A stretch of DNA of 64,000 nt, taken from positions 2,480,001-2,544,000 of the forward strand of contig NZ_CP063196.1 of assembly GCF_003574835.2 (NCBI RefSeq), given 5' to 3'. This document shows, piece after piece, positions 15,440-23,991 of this stretch. The DNA is from Thermobifida halotolerans (GTDB lineage Bacteria > Actinomycetota > Actinomycetes > Streptosporangiales > Streptosporangiaceae). How positions within the stretch are numbered: position 1 is the stretch's first letter; each line of letters begins with the position of its first letter. The notes beneath the pieces were generated by a model. The model did no database searches. It was not told where the DNA came from and was given only the letters and a program-made list of their open reading frames with translations. Position numbers and translations under genes: made by a program.

Positions 15440-17395
15440 GTGTCACCACGTACACGATCTGTCCTCTCCCTCGGCGCGTCCGCGGCGCTGACCGTCGGAC
15501 TCGCGCTCGCCGCCGGCCCGGCCGCGTGGGCCGCCGACTCCCCCGCCGAGCCGACCCCCGAGAACGTGCGGGAGTTCCTCGACGGACGGGTGCCCGAGAT
15601 CCTGGAGGAGCACGACGTGCCCGGGGCGGTGGTCTCCGTCGTCGCCGACGGCGAGGAGGTCTTCGCGGGCGGCTACGGGCTGGCCGACGTCGCCTCCGCA
15701 ACACCCGTCGACGTCGCGAACGACTCCTTCCCGCTGGCCTCGATCAGCAAGTCCTTCACCGCGGTCGCCGTGCTGCAACTGGCGGAGCAGGGCCGGGTGG
15801 ATCTGCACGCCGACGTCAACGAGTACCTGCCCGAGAAGGCGCGCCTGCCTGACACCCACCCCGGCAGGCCGGTCACCCTGCACCACCTGCTCACCCACAC
15901 CGCGGGTTTCGAGGAGGCCGTGACCGGCATGTTCGCCCGCAGCCGCGCGGAGACGCTGTCGCTGACCGACTACGTCGTCGAGCACCGGCCGGAGCGGGTG
16001 TATGAGCCCGGGAAGTTCGTGGCCTACTCCAACTACGGGACCACCCTGGCCGGACTGGTCGTCCAGGAGGTCTCCGGGGTCCCGTTCGCCGAGTACGCCG
16101 ACGAGAACGTCTTCGGCCCCCTCGGCATGGACCGCAGCGGCTTCCTCCACCCCGACGAGGCCGCCGAGACCCTGAACGCGCCCACCCTGTACGGCACCTC
16201 GCCCGACGTCGAGGTCGCCGACATGTACGTGAACCAGTCCCCCGCGGGCGGCGCCTACGCCACCGCGTCCGACATGGCGCGCTACATGCTCGCACTGCTG
16301 GACGGGGGCGAACTCGACGGCACGCGCGTGCTGTCCGCCGAGAGCGTGGCGGAGATGACCGCGCACCAGGCGGGCGCGCACGGGAAGGTGGGGGGCAGCG
16401 GCTACGGGACCTGGGAGGACTCCTTCCCGGGGCCGCGCTCTGTCGGCCACGGCGGCGACCTCGACGGCGCGCACACCCACTACCTGATCGTTCCCGAGGA
16501 GGACCTGGGCGTCTTCGTGGCGGTCAACGGTGACGGCGGCCCCGACCCCGAGGAGCCGGAGAACATCCTCTCCGACGCCCGCCACCGCATCGTCGAGGAG
16601 TTCCTGACCGAGTTCGCCGGGCCCGGGGAGCAGGAGTCCGGCGCGGAGGTTCCGGCGGCCTCCCGGGCGGACCTGGAACGCTACGAGGGCGTCTACACCA
16701 CGACCCGCACCGGACGGGGCGACCTCAGCGCGCTGTTCTCCGCCTTCGACACGGTCACGGTGGAGGCCACCGCCGACGGACTGCACACCGCCCACTCGGT
16801 GCTGGGCGAGTTCCACTGGACGCGGGTCGGACCGGGCCTGTTCCGCACCGAGGAGGGCGACCATCTGGCGTTCATCGAGCGGGACGGCGAGGTCGTCGGA
16901 CTGGGCCTGGACTTCCTCCCGTCGCAGAACTACGAGAGGATGCCCTGGTACAACGAGCCCGTCCTGCACCTCGCCGCGGCCGGCGCGGCGCTCCTGGTCA
17001 TGTCGACCGCGTTGGCGTGGCCGGTGGCGGCTGTGGTGCGCAGGGTGCGCGGCCGGACTGGGAGCGCTCCCACCGCTGCCCGCGTCGCCCGGTGGACGGC
17101 CGCGCTCGCGGCCGCGGTCTGCCTGGGGTTCACGGCCGTGGCGATGATCCTGGCGAGCGACCAGGACCTGTTGGGGACCCTGGTCATGGAGGGGTCGCCG
17201 CTGCTGACCGCCCCGCTGACCGTCGCCGCGGCGGCCGCGGCGGTGGCGCTGGGCTGCGCCGTGTGGGCGTGGGCGGGCCGCTGGTGGGGAGTTGCCGCGC
17301 GGGTCCACCACACGCTGGTCGCCCTGGCCGCCGTGGTGTTCGTCGCGGTGGGGACGCGCTACGGACTGACGCTGCTGCCGGTGGTCCTGGCCTGA
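15440..17395 (+). CDS. Beta-lactamase-family serine hydrolase with C-terminal membrane domain
   Basis: A 651-aa exported protein. Its signal peptide ends near AAWA-AD (residue 31). The beta-lactamase/penicillin-binding-protein-like domain (about 45-400) has the SxxK nucleophile motif SISK (101-104), the YSN motif at 196-198 and an HGG in GHGGDLDGAH in place of the KTG box. A lipocalin-like beta region follows (about 420-520). The C-terminal 130 residues form about four membrane helices that would anchor the enzyme on the outer face of the membrane. Such class C-type family members act as D-aminopeptidases or esterases; resistance to beta-lactams should not be assumed. The GTG at 15440 follows a GAGGAG site. 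Confidence 0.85.
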   Translation: MSPRTRSVLSLGASAALTVGLALAAGPAAWAADSPAEPTPENVREFLDGRVPEILEEHDVPGAVVSVVADGEEVFAGGYGLADVASATPVDVANDSFPLASISKSFTAVAVLQLAEQGRVDLHADVNEYLPEKARLPDTHPGRPVTLHHLLTHTAGFEEAVTGMFARSRAETLSLTDYVVEHRPERVYEPGKFVAYSNYGTTLAGLVVQEVSGVPFAEYADENVFGPLGMDRSGFLHPDEAAETLNAPTLYGTSPDVEVADMYVNQSPAGGAYATASDMARYMLALLDGGELDGTRVLSAESVAEMTAHQAGAHGKVGGSGYGTWEDSFPGPRSVGHGGDLDGAHTHYLIVPEEDLGVFVAVNGDGGPDPEEPENILSDARHRIVEEFLTEFAGPGEQESGAEVPAASRADLERYEGVYTTTRTGRGDLSALFSAFDTVTVEATADGLHTAHSVLGEFHWTRVGPGLFRTEEGDHLAFIERDGEVVGLGLDFLPSQNYERMPWYNEPVLHLAAAGAALLVMSTALAWPVAAVVRRVRGRTGSAPTAARVARWTAALAAAVCLGFTAVAMILASDQDLLGTLVMEGSPLLTAPLTVAAAAAAVALGCAVWAWAGRWWGVAARVHHTLVALAAVVFVAVGTRYGLTLLPVVLA

Positions 17396-17407
17396 TTCCG
17401 CCGTCTT

Positions 17408-17440
17408 GCGGGGCCGCGCGCCCGGAGTGCGCGGTCCCGC
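17408..17440. terminator. Hairpin terminator between convergent genes
   Basis: A 12-bp GC stem with one G-T wobble (17408-17419 with 17429-17440) lies between the hydrolase gene and the site-2 protease gene, which converge here. Confidence 0.65.
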
Positions 17441-17445
17441 GGTGG

Positions 17446-18615
17446 TCAGCGGCCGGGGGCCTGCACCGCCCGGCGGACGTCGGCCGCGTACAGCACCCCG
17501 GCGGCGCGGCCGTCGGGTTCGACCAGCAGGTACTGGGAGACCGGGCGGGCGTTCACGGTGTCCAGCAGCCGCTGCCCCCCGATGTCGGCCGGGAGCACCG
17601 TCTCGGGGGTGAGCGCCCGGGCGGTGTCGGCGGCCGACAGCCACGGGCGGCGCTCCTCGGGCACCGCGGCGGCCGCGGCGTTGTCGACCAGCGAGGTGGG
17701 CGTTCCGGCGGAGTCGACCACGAGGACCGCGTGGGCGTCGGCCTCGGCGCGGCGGCGCAGCGCCTCGGCCAGGGGCGTGTCCGCGGCGACCGTGACCGTG
17801 CTCCGGGCCAGGTCGCGGGCGGCCAGTTCCGGCAGGCGGGCGCGCACCCTGGCCGCGCGCAGCGCGGTGGAGGCGTTCACCCAGATGAACGTGCCCAGCA
17901 GCACCGACCACACGATCGCGAAGACGCCGGGGGTGGTGCCCCACAGCACCCAGGAGTAGACGAACGGCAGCGCGACCACCACGGCCCCCAGGATCCGGCC
18001 CGCCCACGCCGCCGCGACCGTGCCGGTCAGGGAGCGCCGGGTGAGCGCCCACACACCCGCGCGCAGGATCCGACCGCCGTCCAGCGGCAGCCCGGGCAGC
18101 AGGTTGAAGACGCCCACCAGGAGGTTGGCCACCCACAGTTGCCACACCAGCACCCCGACGATGGTGTCGGGGGCCGCCAGCAGGTAGCCGACGAACCCGG
18201 CCGCGGCCAGGACCAGCGACAGCAGCGGACCGCTGAAGGCGATCCAGAACTCCTGGCCCGGCTTCTCGGCCTCGCGTTCGATCTCCGAGACCCCGCCGAG
18301 CATGTAGAGGGTGATGCGGCGCACCGGCAGCCCGTAGTGGCGCGCGACCACGCTGTGCGCGAGTTCGTGCACCAGCACCGAGGCGTACAGCAGCACGGCG
18401 AAGACGAGGGCCACCAGGTAGGAGGCGGCGCCCAGGGCCAGGGTGTCCTCGACCACCGGCTGGTAGAGCAGGGTGAGCAGGATCGCGATGACCGCCCAGG
18501 AGGGGGTGACGTGGACGGGGATTCCGAAGGGGCGTCCCACCCGCAGCCCTCCGCCGCCTTCTTTGGGACGGGGGGTCTCGGGGCGGCTGTTGTCGGCTCC
18601 GTCTGGTTGGTTCAC
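17446..18615 (-). CDS. Site-2 protease family protein (M50) with CBS domains
   Basis: An intramembrane metalloprotease of 389 aa. The zinc site is HELAH (83-87) in the second membrane region. The third ligand is Asp179 in NLLPGLPLDGG, preceded by the IAFSGPLLSL segment typical of the family. About six membrane helices are predicted up to residue 250. The C-terminal half (about 265-385) contains two CBS-type repeats that usually bind adenine nucleotides. The GTG at 18615 overlaps its own GGAGGGG site. An in-frame GTG 25 codons later (18540) with better spacing is an alternative, although relatives carry a similar N-terminal extension. It is divergent from the RecB-like gene; the substrate is unknown. 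Confidence 0.88.
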   Translation of the reverse strand: MNQPDGADNSRPETPRPKEGGGGLRVGRPFGIPVHVTPSWAVIAILLTLLYQPVVEDTLALGAASYLVALVFAVLLYASVLVHELAHSVVARHYGLPVRRITLYMLGGVSEIEREAEKPGQEFWIAFSGPLLSLVLAAAGFVGYLLAAPDTIVGVLVWQLWVANLLVGVFNLLPGLPLDGGRILRAGVWALTRRSLTGTVAAAWAGRILGAVVVALPFVYSWVLWGTTPGVFAIVWSVLLGTFIWVNASTALRAARVRARLPELAARDLARSTVTVAADTPLAEALRRRAEADAHAVLVVDSAGTPTSLVDNAAAAAVPEERRPWLSAADTARALTPETVLPADIGGQRLLDTVNARPVSQYLLVEPDGRAAGVLYAADVRRAVQAPGR

Positions 18616-18701
18616 CCCTCCAGGCTACGCTTTCGGCACCTCCAGGCCACGCTTTCGGCGCCCCCGGCCGCTGTCGTCGACAGCGGCTAAGGTGATGGAC
18701 C

Positions 18702-19544
18702 ATGAGTCCCGCCCCGTCCACCCCGCCGATCCGGTCCCTGTCACCGTCGCGCGCCGCCGACTTCATGCAGTGCCCGCTGCTGTTCCGGTTCCGGGTGATC
18801 GACCGCCTGCCGGAACGGCCCAGTCCGGCGGCCAAGCGCGGCACCCTGGTGCACGCGGTGCTGGAGCGGCTGTTCGAGCTGCCCGCCGAGACGCGCACCC
18901 CCGACTCCGCGCTGGCGCTGCTGGAGCCGCAGTGGCGTGGACTGCGCGAACGCGAGCCCGAGGTCGTGGAGATGTTTCCCGACGAGGAGGCGGTGCAGGC
19001 CTGGCTGGCCGAGGCGCGCGCGCTGGTGCGGCGCTACTTCGACATGGAGAGTCCGCAGCGGCTGGAGCCGCGCCACCGGGAGCTGCGCATGGAGGTCCCC
19101 CTGGAGTCGGGGCCGCGGCTGCTCGGCTACGTCGACCGCGTCGACGTCGCCCCGGGGGGCCGGGTCCGGATCGTCGACTACAAGACGGGCAGACGGCCCC
19201 GGGAGCGCTACGAGGACAAGGCCCGGTTCCAGATCTTCTTCTACGGCGTGATGCTGTGGCGTGACACCGGCCGCGTCCCCGACCGACTGCAGCTGCTGTA
19301 CCTGGGCGACGGCACGACGCGCTGGTACGACCCCACCGAGGAGGAGCTGCGCAACGCCGAGGCGCACATCCGCTCGGTGTGGGACGACATCACCGCGACC
19401 GCCCGTTCGGGGCGCTGGCTGCCCCGCCGCTCTCCGCTGTGCGGCTGGTGCGACCACCGGGCGCTGTGCCCCGCCTTCGACGGCACTCCCCCGCCGCTGC
19501 CCGGCGACGCCGCCGAGGCGGATGCCGGGTCCGCGGCCGACTGA
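18702..19544 (+). CDS. RecB-like PD-(D/E)XK nuclease with Fe-S cysteines
   Basis: A 280-aa nuclease of the RecB/Cas4-like type. The PD-(D/E)XK core is visible as LLGYVDRVD (Asp145) and IVDYKTG (Asp159, Lys161), with an upstream GTLVHAVLE helix containing His51. Four cysteines, Cys24 (in MQCPLLFRF) and Cys247/250/256 (CGWCDHRALCP), are placed as in AddB/Cas4-type nucleases that bind a 4Fe-4S cluster. No helicase or CRISPR gene is nearby. A stand-alone form is standard in actinobacteria, often near the proteasome locus, with a presumed DNA-repair role. The following response regulator gene starts 10 bp after its stop. Confidence 0.9.
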   Translation: MSPAPSTPPIRSLSPSRAADFMQCPLLFRFRVIDRLPERPSPAAKRGTLVHAVLERLFELPAETRTPDSALALLEPQWRGLREREPEVVEMFPDEEAVQAWLAEARALVRRYFDMESPQRLEPRHRELRMEVPLESGPRLLGYVDRVDVAPGGRVRIVDYKTGRRPRERYEDKARFQIFFYGVMLWRDTGRVPDRLQLLYLGDGTTRWYDPTEEELRNAEAHIRSVWDDITATARSGRWLPRRSPLCGWCDHRALCPAFDGTPPPLPGDAAEADAGSAAD

Positions 19545-19554
19545 GGACGGGCCC

Positions 19555-20241
19555 GTGCCCGTCCGTGTCCTGCTCGCCGACGGTCAGCCGCTGGTCCGCG
19601 CGGGGCTGCGGCTCGTCGTGGAGTCCGATCCGCGGCTGAGCGTGGTCGGTGAGGCCGCCGACGTCCGCGCGGCGCTGTCCTCGGTCCGGCGGCTGCTGCC
19701 CGACGTGGTGCTGACCGACCTGTGCCTGCCCGGTGGAGGCGGCGCCGGCCTCACCCGCGGGGCCCTGGGCTGGGCGGCCGGGGCGGAGCAGACCGTCCGG
19801 GTCCTGGCGGTGGCCTCCGCGGCCGTCCCGGACGGCGCCGTGGTCGAGGCGCTGCGCTCGGGGGCCAGCGGTCTGCTGCTCCGGGACACCCCCGCCGAGG
19901 AGCTGCTGCGCGCGGTCCGGGTGGTCGCCGACGGCTCGGCCGTCCTCTCCCCCTCGGTGACGCGGCGGCTGCTGGACCGCTTCGCCGCCCTGCCGCCGGA
20001 CCCCCCGGACGCCGTCCCGCCCGGCCTGGAGCGGCTGACCGGGCGGGAACGCGAGGTGCTGCGCCTGCTGGCGCGCGGCCTGTCCAACGCCGAGATCGCC
20101 GACCGGCTGGTGGTCGGCGAGACCACGGTCAAGACACACGTGGGCAGGGTGCTGGCCAAGCTGGGGCTGCGCGACCGCGTCCAGGCGGTGGTCTACGCCT
20201 ACGAGAACGGTCTGGTCGTCCCGGGGTCGGGCGGCCGGTGA
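19555..20241 (+). CDS. NarL/LuxR-type response regulator, atypical receiver
   Basis: A 228-aa protein with a receiver domain (1-118) and a C-terminal LuxR HTH (about 160-222: LTGREREVLRLLARGLSNAEIADRL). The phosphoacceptor position is Asp55 (VLTDLCLPG). The usual acidic pair after beta-1 is reduced to a single Asp9 (LLADGQ), the conserved Thr/Ser is Ser88 and the invariant Lys is Arg110 (LLLRDTP). Phosphorylation may therefore be weak or replaced by another input. The GTG start at 19555 follows GAGGACGG. No histidine kinase gene is adjacent. It lies 10 bp after the nuclease gene and may share its transcript. Confidence 0.85.
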   Translation: MPVRVLLADGQPLVRAGLRLVVESDPRLSVVGEAADVRAALSSVRRLLPDVVLTDLCLPGGGGAGLTRGALGWAAGAEQTVRVLAVASAAVPDGAVVEALRSGASGLLLRDTPAEELLRAVRVVADGSAVLSPSVTRRLLDRFAALPPDPPDAVPPGLERLTGREREVLRLLARGLSNAEIADRLVVGETTVKTHVGRVLAKLGLRDRVQAVVYAYENGLVVPGSGGR

Positions 20242-20249
20242 CGCCTTCC

Positions 20250-20279
20250 GCCGCCGAGGGGGATGCGCCCTTCGGCGGC
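20250..20279 (+). terminator. Hairpin terminator after response regulator
   Basis: A stem of about 12 bp with one G-T wobble (20250-20261 with 20268-20279) and a six-base loop stands just after the stop of the response regulator gene. Confidence 0.6.
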
Positions 20280-20510
20280 CGCCGTGACAGAAGGTGTCGG
20301 ATCTCATACGATCCTCTGCGGATCAATGTGTTCCCAAGGCAACTCCGACCGTGACGTGGGCGTCTCTCCTACGGGCCCCTCTCCACGCCCCCCTGTCCGC
20401 CGTCTCCTCCTGCCCGTGGAACCGCTACATCCCATGATCGGATAACCGAGTCTCGGGGGTGAAGCGCATGCCGCCGGGCACAGTCTCGCCGAAGGAGGTG
20501 AGCGTCCGCG

Positions 20511-21938
20511 ATGAGCCAGCCACAGCGACGGTCCGGCGCACCGCGTTCCCCCGCTCTGTTGACCCGGTTGCGCGACCGGCGCATCGTCCGCGACGCCGAC
20601 TCGGCCGCCGAGGAGTTCGACGAGGAGTTGGCGCCGAGCCCCGATCCGCGCGCCATGGACCTGGTGCTGCGGGTGGGGGAACTGCTGCTGGCCAGCGGGG
20701 AGGCGACCGAGACGGTCAACGACGCGATGCTGAGCCTGGCGGTGGCCTTCGGACTGCCGCGCAGCGAGGTCTCGGTGACCTTCACCGGCATCACACTGTC
20801 CTGCCACCCCGGCGGCGACCGGCTCCCGGTCACCGGGGAGCGGGTGGTACGCCGCCGCACCCTCGACTACCACAAGGTCAGTGAACTGCACTCGCTGGTC
20901 CAGGACGCCGCGCTCGGGCTCATCGAACTGGAGGGGGCGATCGCGCGGCTGCGCGCCGTCAAGCGCGCCCGCCCGCCGTATCCGCGGTGGATGCTGGTCG
21001 CGGGGTTCGGACTGATCGCCAGCAGCGCCAGTGTCATGATGGGCGGTGGCTTCGTCGTGGCCGCCACGGCGTTCGCCGCCACCGTCCTGGGCGACCGGGC
21101 CGCGGTCTGGCTGGCCGCGCGCGGCGTCGCCGAGTTCTACCAGATGGCCGTGGCCGCGCTGCTGGCCGCCAGCACCGGCATGGGGCTGCTGTGGGTCAGC
21201 GGCGAACTGGACCTGGGACTTCGCGCGAACGCGGTGATCACCGGCAGCATCATGGCGCTGCTTCCGGGGCGCCCCCTGGTCTCCAGTCTGCAGGACGGCA
21301 TCAGCGGCGCCTACGTGTCGTCCTCCGCCCGACTGCTGGAGGTCTTCTTCACCCTGGGCGCGATCGTCACGGGGGTGAGCGCGGTCGCCTACACCGCGAT
21401 CCGTCTGGGGGTCTACGTCGACCTGGACAACCTGCCCTCGGCGGGCACCTCGATGGAGCCCGCGGTGCTGGCGGGCGCGGCCGGGATCGCGGTCGCCTTC
21501 GGGATCTCCCTCGTGGTGCCGGTGCGCACGCTCCCCCCGATCGGCGTCATGGGAGTGCTGATCTGGCTGTGCTACGCGGGGGTGCGCGAGGCGCTGGCGC
21601 TGCCCCCCGTGGTGGGCACGGCGGCGGGCGCGGTCGCGATCGGGGTGATCGGGCACTGGCTGGCCCGGCGCACCCGGCGGCCGGCGTTGACCTTCATCGT
21701 TCCGTCCATCGCCCCACTGCTGCCGGGAAGCATCCTGTACCGGGGGCTGATCCAGATGAGCACGGGTGATCCGCTGACCGGTGTGGCGAGTCTCGGCGAG
21801 GCGGTCGCGGTCGGGCTGGCCCTGGGCGCGGGGGCGACCCTGGGCGGCGAACTGGTGCGCGCCTTCTCCAGCGGCGGCCTCGTGGGAGCGGGCCGCCGCG
21901 GCCGCCAGGCCGCCCACCGCACCCGGGGCGGGTACTGA
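20511..21938 (+). CDS. Threonine/serine exporter family membrane protein (ThrE type)
   Basis: A 475-aa integral membrane protein. The soluble N-terminal part (about 40-150) holds the ThrE signature (DLVLRVGELLLASGEATETVND and SEVSVTFTGITLSC). About ten membrane helices follow from residue 163 to the C-terminus. The product would export threonine, serine or related small molecules using the proton gradient; the true substrate is not known from sequence. The ATG follows a near-perfect GAAGGAGGTGA site nine bases upstream. It stands alone, convergent with the peptide ABC operon. Confidence 0.87.
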   Translation: MSQPQRRSGAPRSPALLTRLRDRRIVRDADSAAEEFDEELAPSPDPRAMDLVLRVGELLLASGEATETVNDAMLSLAVAFGLPRSEVSVTFTGITLSCHPGGDRLPVTGERVVRRRTLDYHKVSELHSLVQDAALGLIELEGAIARLRAVKRARPPYPRWMLVAGFGLIASSASVMMGGGFVVAATAFAATVLGDRAAVWLAARGVAEFYQMAVAALLAASTGMGLLWVSGELDLGLRANAVITGSIMALLPGRPLVSSLQDGISGAYVSSSARLLEVFFTLGAIVTGVSAVAYTAIRLGVYVDLDNLPSAGTSMEPAVLAGAAGIAVAFGISLVVPVRTLPPIGVMGVLIWLCYAGVREALALPPVVGTAAGAVAIGVIGHWLARRTRRPALTFIVPSIAPLLPGSILYRGLIQMSTGDPLTGVASLGEAVAVGLALGAGATLGGELVRAFSSGGLVGAGRRGRQAAHRTRGGY

Positions 21939-21999
21939 GCCCAGCGCCGGGGAGTCGGGAGAGGCGGCGGGGCGTTCCGGAGGGGTGTCGGGGTGGGCG

Positions 22000-22069
22000 A
22001 CCACGGGGTTGCGGGGGCGCGGGTGGGTCGGCGCCGGGGCGCCTCCCCACTCCTGCGCCACCCCGTGGT
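22000..22069. terminator. Long hairpin between convergent thrE-type gene and peptide ABC operon
   Basis: ACCACGGGGT (22000-22009) pairs perfectly with ACCCCGTGGT (22060-22069) across a 50-base GC-rich loop that can fold internally. It lies between convergent genes and probably ends both transcripts. Confidence 0.5.
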
Positions 22070-22129
22070 GGTCCGCCCGGAGCGGAACACCTCGCCCGCC
22101 CGACTTCCCGGTCGTGATACTGAGCCCTC

Positions 22130-23914
22130 TCAGACGACCTCCGGTTCGGCCCGGCCGCGCAGGCGGCGGCGTTCGGCGCGGTGCGCCCGGGCCTCGTCGG
22201 GGTCGAGGACCGGGGCGGCGGCCAGCAACTGCCGGGTGTAGGGGTGCCGGGGGTTTTCGTAGACCTCGTCGCTGTCGCCGGTCTCCACGATCCTGCCCTT
22301 GCGCATGACCACCACCCGGTCGCTGATCTGGCGGACCACCGCGAGGTCGTGCGCCACGAAGATCAGCGTCAGGTCGAAGTCCTCCTGCAGTTGCGCCAGC
22401 AGCCGCAGCACCTGGTCCTGGGTGGAGACGTCCAGCGCCGAAACCGGCTCGTCGCAGATCACCAGCTTGGGGCGCAGGATCAGCGCGCGGGCGATGGCGA
22501 TGCGCTGCCGCTGCCCCCCGGAGAAGGCGTGCGGGAAGCGGTTGTAGTGGGAGGGCTCCAGTCCGACGCGTTCCAGCAGCTCCTGGACCCGGGAGCGGAT
22601 CAGCCGGGTGTCGCGCTCGCCCTGGATGCGCAGCGGGGCGCCGATGCTCTCGCCGACGGTCATGCGCGGGTTCAGCGAGGAGTACGGGTTCTGGAAGACC
22701 ATCTGGACGTCGCGGCGCAACGGACGCAGCTTCCGCTCCGGCAGGTGGGTGATGTCGCGGCCCTGGAACACGACCGACCCCTCGGTGGGTTCCAGCAGCC
22801 GCATCACCATGCGCGAGAGCGTGCTCTTGCCCGACCCGGACTCGCCCACGACGCCCAGCGTCTCGCCCCGGTACAGGTCGAAGGAGACGCCGTCGACCGC
22901 GTAGAAGTCGGTGGCGTGCCCGAACAGGCCGCCGCGGATCCGGAACCTCTGGCGCACGTCACGCACGCTCAGCAGCGGCTCCTGCCCGTCGGCGGGACCG
23001 GGCCGCTCCGCCGCGGCCGGCCGGGCGGGCGCGGCGCCGCCCCGGGTCCCGCGTTCGGCGCGCAACTGGGCGCGGCGCTGGGCGCGGGAGACCTCGACGC
23101 GGGGGACGGCGGCGAGCAGTTGCCCGGTGTAGGGGTGCCGGGGGGCGCCGAGCACCTGGCGCACGTCGCCGCGCTCCACGGCGACGCCCTTCTGCATCAC
23201 CAGGACCTCGTCCACCGATCCGGCGACGACCGCGAGGTCGTGGCTGACCAGGATGAGCGACATGCCCAGGTCGCGGCGCAGGTCGTCGAGCAGGTCGAGG
23301 ATCTGCGCCTGCACGGTCACGTCCAGCGCCGTGGTGGGCTCGTCGGCCAGCAGCACCTTCGGCTCGCAGACCAGCCCCATCGCGATGAGGACGCGCTGGC
23401 GCATGCCGCCGGAGAACTCGTGCGGGTAGGAGTTGACCCGCCGGGCCGGCTCGGGGATGCCGACCCGCTCCAGCACCTCCACGGCGCGGGCCCTGGCCTC
23501 GGCCGCGGACGCCCCGGGGCGGTGGGTGCGGTAGGCCTCGACGAGCTGGTTGCCGATGGTGTACTGCGGGTGCAGCGCCGACATCGGGTCCTGGAAGACC
23601 ATCGCGATGTCGTTGCCGCGCATGGCGCGGACGGTCGCGTCGTCGGCGGCGACCACGTCGGTTCCGGCGACGACGAGTTCGCCGGTGATCCGCGCCCTGG
23701 TGCCGCGGTGCAGTCCCATCAGCGCGAGCGAGGTGACGCTCTTGCCGGAACCGGACTCGCCCACGATGCCCAGCGCTCCGCCCTCGGGGACCTCGAAGGA
23801 GAGTCCCCGCACCGCGTGGACGTCGCCGTCGGCGGTCGGGAAGGTGATGGAGAGGTCGCGCACGGAGACGACGGGACGGCCGCCGCCTTCGTTCCCGGTT
23901 CCCGGAGTGCTCAT
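22130..23914 (-). CDS. Fused dipeptide/oligopeptide ABC transporter ATPase (DppD-DppF)
   Basis: A 594-aa protein with two complete ABC ATPase domains. Domain 1 (about 14-270) has Walker A GESGSGKS, signature FSGGMRQR and Walker B LLADEPTTALD. Domain 2 (about 305-580) has GESGSGKST, FSGGQRQR and VICDEPVSALD. The HPYTGQLL and HPYTRQLL motifs at the domain ends are typical of peptide importers. The two usual subunits are thus fused through a Pro/Ala-rich linker. The ATG at 23914 has a GAAGGAAG site. It is the last gene of the dppC-binding protein-dppB-dppDF operon and powers the two permeases. Confidence 0.93.
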   Translation of the reverse strand: MSTPGTGNEGGGRPVVSVRDLSITFPTADGDVHAVRGLSFEVPEGGALGIVGESGSGKSVTSLALMGLHRGTRARITGELVVAGTDVVAADDATVRAMRGNDIAMVFQDPMSALHPQYTIGNQLVEAYRTHRPGASAAEARARAVEVLERVGIPEPARRVNSYPHEFSGGMRQRVLIAMGLVCEPKVLLADEPTTALDVTVQAQILDLLDDLRRDLGMSLILVSHDLAVVAGSVDEVLVMQKGVAVERGDVRQVLGAPRHPYTGQLLAAVPRVEVSRAQRRAQLRAERGTRGGAAPARPAAAERPGPADGQEPLLSVRDVRQRFRIRGGLFGHATDFYAVDGVSFDLYRGETLGVVGESGSGKSTLSRMVMRLLEPTEGSVVFQGRDITHLPERKLRPLRRDVQMVFQNPYSSLNPRMTVGESIGAPLRIQGERDTRLIRSRVQELLERVGLEPSHYNRFPHAFSGGQRQRIAIARALILRPKLVICDEPVSALDVSTQDQVLRLLAQLQEDFDLTLIFVAHDLAVVRQISDRVVVMRKGRIVETGDSDEVYENPRHPYTRQLLAAAPVLDPDEARAHRAERRRLRGRAEPEVV

Positions 23915-23991
23915 TGCCAGGTCTTCCTTCGGCTCGGATGTCCCGCCGCGGCGGGCCGGAAAGAGGGTCGCGGTCGCAGGGCCCGCGGGCG

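Noticed and set aside
15440-17395. Antibiotic-resistance beta-lactamase
   Set aside because: The SxxK/YSN/HGG pattern and long membrane-anchored C-terminus fit the wider serine hydrolase family, not a dedicated beta-lactamase.
15443-18898. A 1151-codon open frame on the minus strand
   Set aside because: It lies antisense to the hydrolase gene and runs through the site-2 protease gene in another frame; composition is Arg/Gly/Pro-rich as expected of GC-driven shadow frames.
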